Assembly: GCA_963840235.1 (NCBI GenBank)
Contig: CAWIYC010000005.1
Span: 372,001-436,000 of the forward strand
Length of the DNA: 64,000 nucleotides
Source: JBBRHQ01 sp963840235
Lineage (GTDB): Bacteria; Actinomycetota; Thermoleophilia; Solirubrobacterales; 70-9
Reading direction: 5' to 3'
Within the stretch, counting starts at the first letter, position 1, and every line of letters begins with the position of its first letter. The notes below the pieces were generated by a model, which saw only the letters and a program-made list of their open reading frames with translations, ran no database searches and was not told the DNA's origin. Both the position numbers and the translations under genes were made by a program. Below, in pieces: positions 59,950 through 64,000 of the stretch.

Positions 59950-60369
59950 ATGGCCGGAGAAATCGTCCTCGGCTACGACGAGAGCGAGGTCTCGGACGTC
60001 GCGCTCGCCGCGGCGGTCGACCTCGCCCGCGATCTGAAGACCAAGCTCGTGGTCGTCTTCGGCTACGACCCGGCACGGATCGGCGGTGAGGTCCGCGACC
60101 TCGATCAGGCGCTCGAGAAGCGGGGAGAGGAGGCGATCCGGAAGGCCGAGGAGAAGGCGAGGGCCGCGGGCGTCGAGGCGGAGACCCTGATCATCAAGAA
60201 CAGGCCGTCGGCTGCCCTGTCCGAGGTTGCCGCGGAACGGGGAGCGCGATTGATCGTCGTCGGCGGATACAGCGAGCGCCCCGTGACCGGGGCGATTCTC
60301 GGCTCGACCCCGCACAAGCTGCTTCACATCTCGGAGGTTCCGGTGATGGTCGTCCCAGTCCACGGGTAG
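59950..60369 (+). CDS. Universal stress protein (UspA family)
   Basis: The 139-residue protein starts at the base after the permease stop. It reads EIVLGYDESEVSDVALAAAV, then LIIKNRPSAALSEVAAERGA and the ATP-binding signature IVVGGYSERPVTGAILGSTP, then VPVMVVPVHG. G-2x-G-9x-G-S/T spacing suggests it binds ATP. Co-transcription with the permease is common for UspA-type proteins, which may gate or stabilise the partner transporter. Confidence 0.9.
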   Translation: MAGEIVLGYDESEVSDVALAAAVDLARDLKTKLVVVFGYDPARIGGEVRDLDQALEKRGEEAIRKAEEKARAAGVEAETLIIKNRPSAALSEVAAERGARLIVVGGYSERPVTGAILGSTPHKLLHISEVPVMVVPVHG

Positions 60370-60371
60370 AG

Positions 60372-60408
60372 CGGGTTCACGCGCAGGGCCAGCTCGCGAG
60401 TGAACCCG
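60372..60408 (+). promoter_or_regulatory. Inverted repeat covering the aldehyde dehydrogenase start codon
   Basis: CGGGTTCAC (60372-60380) pairs perfectly with GTGAACCCG (60400-60408) around a 19-base loop. The right arm contains the GTG start of the aldehyde dehydrogenase gene, and the ribosome-binding region lies in the loop. It could be an mRNA hairpin that limits initiation or a protein operator. Confidence 0.45.
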
Positions 60409-61911
60409 GCAGATGGATCAAATTCCAGCATCGGGCTGAAGAGCCCCGAGACACGGCTTCTGATCGGCGGCGAGCAGGTCGCGGGATCCGGCGAGCCGCT
60501 GGCGGTCGAGAACCCCGCCACCGAGGAAACCTTCGCCACCCTCGCCACCGCCTCGCCCGAGCAGGTCGGGGCGGCGATCGCCACCGCCCGCGACGCAGCC
60601 CGCGGCTGGCAGCGGACCCCGGCGATCGAGCGCGGCGAGATGCTGCACGAGGTGGCGCGACGGTTGCGCTCGCGCCAGAAGGAGCTGGCGACGGCGATGA
60701 CCGCCGAGGGCGGCAAGCCGCTGAACGAGAACAGCGACGAGGTCGAGTGGTGCGCCGCCGCCTTCGACTACTACGCCGAGATCGGCCGCGACTCGGCAGG
60801 GCGGGTGATCCCCTCGATCGAGGCGACCCAGCTCTCGATGGTGGTCAAGGACCCAGTCGGCGTGGTCGGCTGCATCGTCCCCTGGAACTACCCGCTGCTG
60901 CTGCTGACCTGGAAGCTCGCCCCGGCCCTGGCGGCGGGGAACACCACGGTCTGCAAGCCCTCCGAGCTGACCCCGATTTCGACCCTGATGCTGGCGGGCT
61001 GCCTCGACCACCTGCCGGCTGGTGCAGTCAACCTGATCGCCGGGGCCGGCGAGGTCGGCGCCGCGATCACCGCCGACGAAGGGATCGACTGCGTCGCCTT
61101 CACCGGCTCGGTCGAGACCGGCAAGCGGGTCGCGCTCGCCTGCGCCGAGCGGGTCGCCAGGGTCAACCTCGAGATGGGCGGCAAGGACCCGTTCATCGTC
61201 TGCGCCGACATCGGCGCCGAGGGCGTCGGGGTCGCCGCCCGCGGCGGCGCCTGGGCCGCCTACCTCAACGCCGGCCAGGTCTGCACCTCGGCCGAGCGCT
61301 TCTACGTGGCCGCCGACGTCTTCGACGACTACCTCAACGCCTTCGTCGAGCACACCGACTCGCTGATCGTCGGCGACCCCGCTGCGGCCGGCACCGACGT
61401 CGGCCCGATGGTCTCGGCGGCCCAGCGCCGGAAGGTGGTGGATCAGGTCGAGGCCGCCGTCGCGGCGGGGGCGGAGTTGGTGACCGGCGGCGGCGACGGC
61501 GGTCACGAGCGCGGCCATTTCTACTCGCCCGCGGTGATCACCGGCGCCCCCGCCGAGACCGACCTGCTGCGGGAGGAGACCTTCGGCCCGGTGGCCCCGA
61601 TCGTCCCGGTCTCCTCGCTCGACGAGGCGATCGAGCTCGCCAACGGAACCCGCTTTGGCCTCGGCGCCAACATCTACACCTCGGACCTGAAGACGATGGT
61701 CCGCTGCATGCGCGAGATCAAAGCCGGGACGGTCTGGTTCAACGACCCGCTGACCGACAACGACGCCGGCCCCTTCGGCGGCTTCAAGCAATCCGGAATG
61801 GGCCGGGAGTTGGGCCGCGAAGGCCTCGAGGCCTTCCAGGAGACCAAGCACGTCCACGTCGAGACGGAGATCGCCGCGAAGGAGTGGTGGTACCCCTACG
61901 GCGGGGGCTGA
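60400..61911 (+). CDS. Aldehyde dehydrogenase (aminoaldehyde type)
   Basis: The 503-residue NAD(P)-dependent enzyme has the N-terminal RLLIGGEQVAGSGEPLAVENP and VGVVGCIVPWNYPLLLLTWK with the catalytic Asn. VAFTGSVETGKRVAL follows. The active-site Glu lies in VNLEMGGKDPFIV near 257 and the Cys in LNAGQVCTSAERFYVA near 293. It ends with GPFGGFKQSGMGRELGREGL. The set matches betaine/gamma-aminobutyraldehyde dehydrogenases, fitting oxidation of the aminoaldehyde made by the nearby aminotransferase. The GTG start lies inside an inverted repeat, and no other standard start precedes the fold. It follows the UspA gene by 30 bp. Confidence 0.9.
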   Translation: MNPADGSNSSIGLKSPETRLLIGGEQVAGSGEPLAVENPATEETFATLATASPEQVGAAIATARDAARGWQRTPAIERGEMLHEVARRLRSRQKELATAMTAEGGKPLNENSDEVEWCAAAFDYYAEIGRDSAGRVIPSIEATQLSMVVKDPVGVVGCIVPWNYPLLLLTWKLAPALAAGNTTVCKPSELTPISTLMLAGCLDHLPAGAVNLIAGAGEVGAAITADEGIDCVAFTGSVETGKRVALACAERVARVNLEMGGKDPFIVCADIGAEGVGVAARGGAWAAYLNAGQVCTSAERFYVAADVFDDYLNAFVEHTDSLIVGDPAAAGTDVGPMVSAAQRRKVVDQVEAAVAAGAELVTGGGDGGHERGHFYSPAVITGAPAETDLLREETFGPVAPIVPVSSLDEAIELANGTRFGLGANIYTSDLKTMVRCMREIKAGTVWFNDPLTDNDAGPFGGFKQSGMGRELGREGLEAFQETKHVHVETEIAAKEWWYPYGGG

Positions 61912-61913
61912 GC

Positions 61914-61938
61914 CGCCCCCGATCCGCGGAGCGGGGCG
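61914..61938 (+). terminator. Hairpin terminator after the aldehyde dehydrogenase gene
   Basis: CGCCCC (61914-61919) pairs with GGGGCG (61933-61938), and CCGCGG in the loop can add pairing. It starts 2 bp after the stop. There is no T tract. Confidence 0.45.
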
Positions 61939-61986
61939 CTCGCCGGTCCATCTGCCCGACCCGCCCAGCGGGGACTTGGGGCTCGC

Positions 61987-62024
61987 TGAAGGGTTTCATC
62001 ACCCATAGGTGCTGAAACCGTTCA
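61987..62024. repeat. 38-nt palindromic repeat, copy 2
   Basis: TGAAGGGTTTCA (61987-61998) and TGAAACCGTTCA (62013-62024) form a 12-bp stem with one mismatch, with inner CACC/GGTG. It shares 32 of 38 bases with copy 1 at 28818-28855 and again lies between convergent genes. Confidence 0.7.
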
Positions 62025-62057
62025 ATGAGCAGGATGGGGAGGCTTAGGTGACCGGCG

Positions 62058-62726
62058 TCAGAGGGGGAGGCGGGGGATCGCCTTTTCCAGCCAGTCGCGG
62101 GCGGCGTCGATGGTCGGGCCGTCGATCGAGTGGCCGATCGGGGCCTCGCGGTAGGTGAGGTCGAGGCCGGCCGGCTCGAGCAGGTCACGGGCGGCGCGGG
62201 CGAACCCGACCCCGATAACCGGGTCGGCGCTGCCGTGGGAGATCAGTACCGGCATCCCCACGCGGGAGACGAGGTCGGGCTCCCAGCCCTCCACCTGAGG
62301 AATGAAGCCGGAGAGGGCGAGGATCCCGGCAGGCCGAGGCCGGCCGGGGCCGAGGCCTTGCGCGTAGGACATCACCGTCCCCTGCGAGAAGCCGCCGAGG
62401 ACCGTCCGCTCGGCCGCGACCCCCGCCCAGGCGCCAAGCTCCGCCAGCCACTCTCCCAGCCCCGCATAGCTGACGGCGAAGGTCTCGGGATCCGGGAACC
62501 CGACCCGCTCGACCACGTACCAGTGGTTCCCGGGCTGGCCGGGGAACCGGAACGGGGCCCGGGGCGAGGCGCAGGCGAGCCGGCCCTCCGGGTCGAGCAG
62601 GTCGAAGAGGCCGACCAGGTCCTGCTCGCTCGTGCCGCGGCCATGCAGCATGACCAGCATTCCATCGGGGCGCTCGAGCCGGGCCGGGCGGCCCGCGGTA
62701 ACCAGCGACTGGGGAGGTTCGGTCAC
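62058..62726 (-). CDS. Phospholipase/carboxylesterase-type alpha/beta hydrolase
   Basis: The 222-residue enzyme has the short carboxylesterase/phospholipase (YpfH/EstB-like) outline. MLVMLHGRGTSEQDLVGLFD gives the oxyanion HG, TVLGGFSQGTVMSYAQGL gives the nucleophile Ser near 118, VLISHGSADPVIG gives the Asp and EAPIGHSIDGPTI gives the His. The triad is intact, unlike that of the hydrolase at 9373. It hydrolyses an unknown carboxylic or lysophospholipid ester. GTG 62726 is chosen because the open frame further upstream is antisense to the decarboxylase gene and has no fold content. Confidence 0.85.
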   Translation of the reverse strand: MTEPPQSLVTAGRPARLERPDGMLVMLHGRGTSEQDLVGLFDLLDPEGRLACASPRAPFRFPGQPGNHWYVVERVGFPDPETFAVSYAGLGEWLAELGAWAGVAAERTVLGGFSQGTVMSYAQGLGPGRPRPAGILALSGFIPQVEGWEPDLVSRVGMPVLISHGSADPVIGVGFARAARDLLEPAGLDLTYREAPIGHSIDGPTIDAARDWLEKAIPRLPL

Positions 62727-62783
62727 CCCGTCATTGTGCCTTCCGCCGGGCGGCGACGGTCCGCGGCAGGCATAGACTCGGCC

Positions 62784-64000
62784 GTGATGTCCGAACAGGA
62801 CTCGACTCCGTACGTGGACGCAATCCTCTCCTACGCGAGCCGCGACCCGGGCCGCCTCCACGTGCCCGGGCACAAGGGGGGGCCGGGCGCGGACCCGGCG
62901 CTGCGCGCCCTGGCCGGCGACACTGCCCTGCTGCATGACGTGCCGGCACTGATCGAGGGGATCGACGTCGGGCCGGAGCCGACGCCGTTCCAGGAGGCCC
63001 AGCGGCTGGCGGCCGGCGCCTGGGGAGCGCGACGAACCTGGTTCCTGATCAATGGCGCCTCCCAGGGCAATCAGGCCATGTGCCTCGCCCTGGCCCACTC
63101 GGGTGGAGAGCTGGTGATCCAGCGCAACGTCCACTCCTCGGTCATCGACGGCCTGATTCTCTCGGGATTGCGTCCCTCGTTCGTCGCTCCCGATCTCGAC
63201 CCCGAGCTCGGTGTTGCCCATTGCATGACCCCGGAGGCGCTCGATCAGACGCTCGCCGCCACTCCCGGTGCGGTGGCCGCGGTCGCCGTCTCCCCCACCT
63301 ACTTCGGGGCCTGCGCCGACGTCCGAGCCCTGGCCGAGGTGGCCCACGGGCGCGGTGTCCCGCTGGTCGTGGACGAGGCCTGGGGAGCGCACCTCCGCTT
63401 CCACCCGGAGCTGCCGCCCGACGCGATCTCCAGCGGTGCCGACCTGGTGATCTCCTCCACCCACAAGATCGTCGGCAGCCTTACCCAGGCGGCGATGCTC
63501 CACCTCGCCTCTGAGCGGATCGACGAAAGCGTCGTGGACCGCTGCGTCAGCCTGATCGAATCCACCAGCCCCAGCGGCCTTCTCTGCGGATCGCTCGACG
63601 CCGGCCGGCGCCAGGCCCACGTCCACGGCGAGGAGCTGCTGGCCGAGACAATCGGGTGCCTGGAGGAGACCCGGGAGGCGATCCGCGGAATCCCCGGCCT
63701 CGACGTGCTCGACGAGCGCATGGTCGGCAGCGCGGGCGTTGCCGGCTGGGACCCGCTGCGCTTGGCGGTTGACGTTCGCGGCACCGGCTCCAGCGGCTAC
63801 CGGCTGGCCGAGCTCGTGCGCGACGACGACGACGTCAACTTCGAGCTCTTCGCCGAGAACGTCGCCGTCGCCGCCTTCGGCATGGGGGCGCCAGCGGCGC
63901 CCCAGTCGGAGCGCCTGGTGGCGGCGCTGCGCCGCGCCGTCGAGCAGATCGGCGGCGGGCCCCCGGCCGAGCACCCCGAGTTCGCTCCGCCGCCCCCCTG
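62784..64000 (+). CDS. Orn/Lys/Arg decarboxylase (SpeA-type, fold I), truncated by the window edge
   Basis: Codons from GTG 62784 (or ATG 62787) stay open to the right edge, giving about 405 residues without the C-terminus. It begins TPYVDAILSYASRDPGRLH, then VPGHKGGPGADPAL, FLINGASQGNQAMCLAL, RNVHSSVIDGLILSG and VSPTYFGACADV. VVDEAWGAHLRFHPELP follows with the PLP Asp, and ISSTHKIVGSLTQAAM has the Schiff-base Lys near 227. This is the Bacillus SpeA/YaaO-like branch, which decarboxylates arginine or lysine to agmatine or cadaverine. Which amino acid is used cannot be told. It would supply a polyamine precursor next to the amine-use genes and is divergent from the esterase gene. Confidence 0.88.
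   Translation, partial: MMSEQDSTPYVDAILSYASRDPGRLHVPGHKGGPGADPALRALAGDTALLHDVPALIEGIDVGPEPTPFQEAQRLAAGAWGARRTWFLINGASQGNQAMCLALAHSGGELVIQRNVHSSVIDGLILSGLRPSFVAPDLDPELGVAHCMTPEALDQTLAATPGAVAAVAVSPTYFGACADVRALAEVAHGRGVPLVVDEAWGAHLRFHPELPPDAISSGADLVISSTHKIVGSLTQAAMLHLASERIDESVVDRCVSLIESTSPSGLLCGSLDAGRRQAHVHGEELLAETIGCLEETREAIRGIPGLDVLDERMVGSAGVAGWDPLRLAVDVRGTGSSGYRLAELVRDDDDVNFELFAENVAVAAFGMGAPAAPQSERLVAALRRAVEQIGGGPPAEHPEFAPPPP

Noticed and set aside
57949..60363. An 804-codon minus-strand open frame opposite the permease and UspA genes
   Set aside because: It is antisense to two recognised genes and consists of Asp/Arg/Gly-rich sequence without motifs.

Overview
This is a GC-rich, gene-dense window with short intergenic gaps, many GTG and TTG starts and frequent ATGA/TGATG stop-start overlaps. 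It carries an F420-type nitroreductase fragment, a fused E1/E2 2-oxoglutarate dehydrogenase, a two-domain fatty acyl-CoA reductase of the mycobacterial/marine type, a decaprenyl-phosphate phosphoribosyltransferase, a demethylmenaquinone methyltransferase and a c-di-AMP (ydaO-type) riboswitch in front of an NlpC/P60 peptidase. Together these point to a high-GC actinobacterium. A Thermoleophilia/Solirubrobacterales-like origin is my best guess (inference; no rRNA is present). I see no tRNA, rRNA, CRISPR array, prophage or insertion sequence. Most of the window looks like ordinary chromosome.

Layout. 1-6 kb: an F420-type nitroreductase fragment, a VOC protein, a double-domain ThyX-like protein, a secreted cupredoxin with a sortase-type tail, a GH114-like secreted protein and acetyl-CoA synthetase. 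6-11.3 kb: a small membrane/CBS operon, a saccharopine-dehydrogenase-like reductase followed by a frameshifted zinc-ribbon gene, a degenerate alpha/beta hydrolase and a pilin-like secreted protein. 11.3-19.8 kb: a cupin, a decayed copy of the pilin-like gene's 3' end, a flippase-like membrane protein, DUF2804, a sulfotransferase, RpiB, a RibD-C reductase, an acyl-CoA dehydrogenase, an APH-family kinase, a HAD phosphatase and an EamA transporter. 19.8-28.8 kb: a histidine kinase and receiver pair, a DEAD-box helicase, a quinone oxidoreductase, a PfkB kinase, a UbiA-like protein with MenG, citrate synthase and two small unknown proteins.

28.9-33.6 kb is the most interesting stretch. A minus-strand, tightly coupled run encodes an alcohol-forming fatty acyl-CoA reductase, an alkyl-DHAP-synthase-like flavoprotein and a decaprenyl-phosphate phosphoribosyltransferase. 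The first two would supply a fatty alcohol and use it to form an alkyl ether bond, so I propose a compact bacterial ether-lipid module. 34-43 kb holds central carbon metabolism: a 1435-residue 2-oxoglutarate dehydrogenase E1/E2 fusion with two nearly identical N-terminal lipoyl domains, and aconitase.

43-46.6 kb has an ABC-2 exporter, a glutaredoxin-like protein, an NAD(P)-binding protein and the riboswitch-controlled NlpC/P60 peptidase. From 46.7 kb to the right edge the genes centre on polyamine/amine metabolism. They are a potA-D-B-C-like importer, alanine dehydrogenase, a saccharopine-dehydrogenase-like protein, a PucR regulator, an omega-aminotransferase, an APC permease, a universal stress protein, an aldehyde dehydrogenase and, truncated at the edge, an Orn/Lys/Arg decarboxylase. 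A secreted RTX-repeat protein interrupts this series. The expected flow is import of a di- or polyamine, transamination to an aminoaldehyde, oxidation to the amino acid, and recycling of alanine by alanine dehydrogenase.
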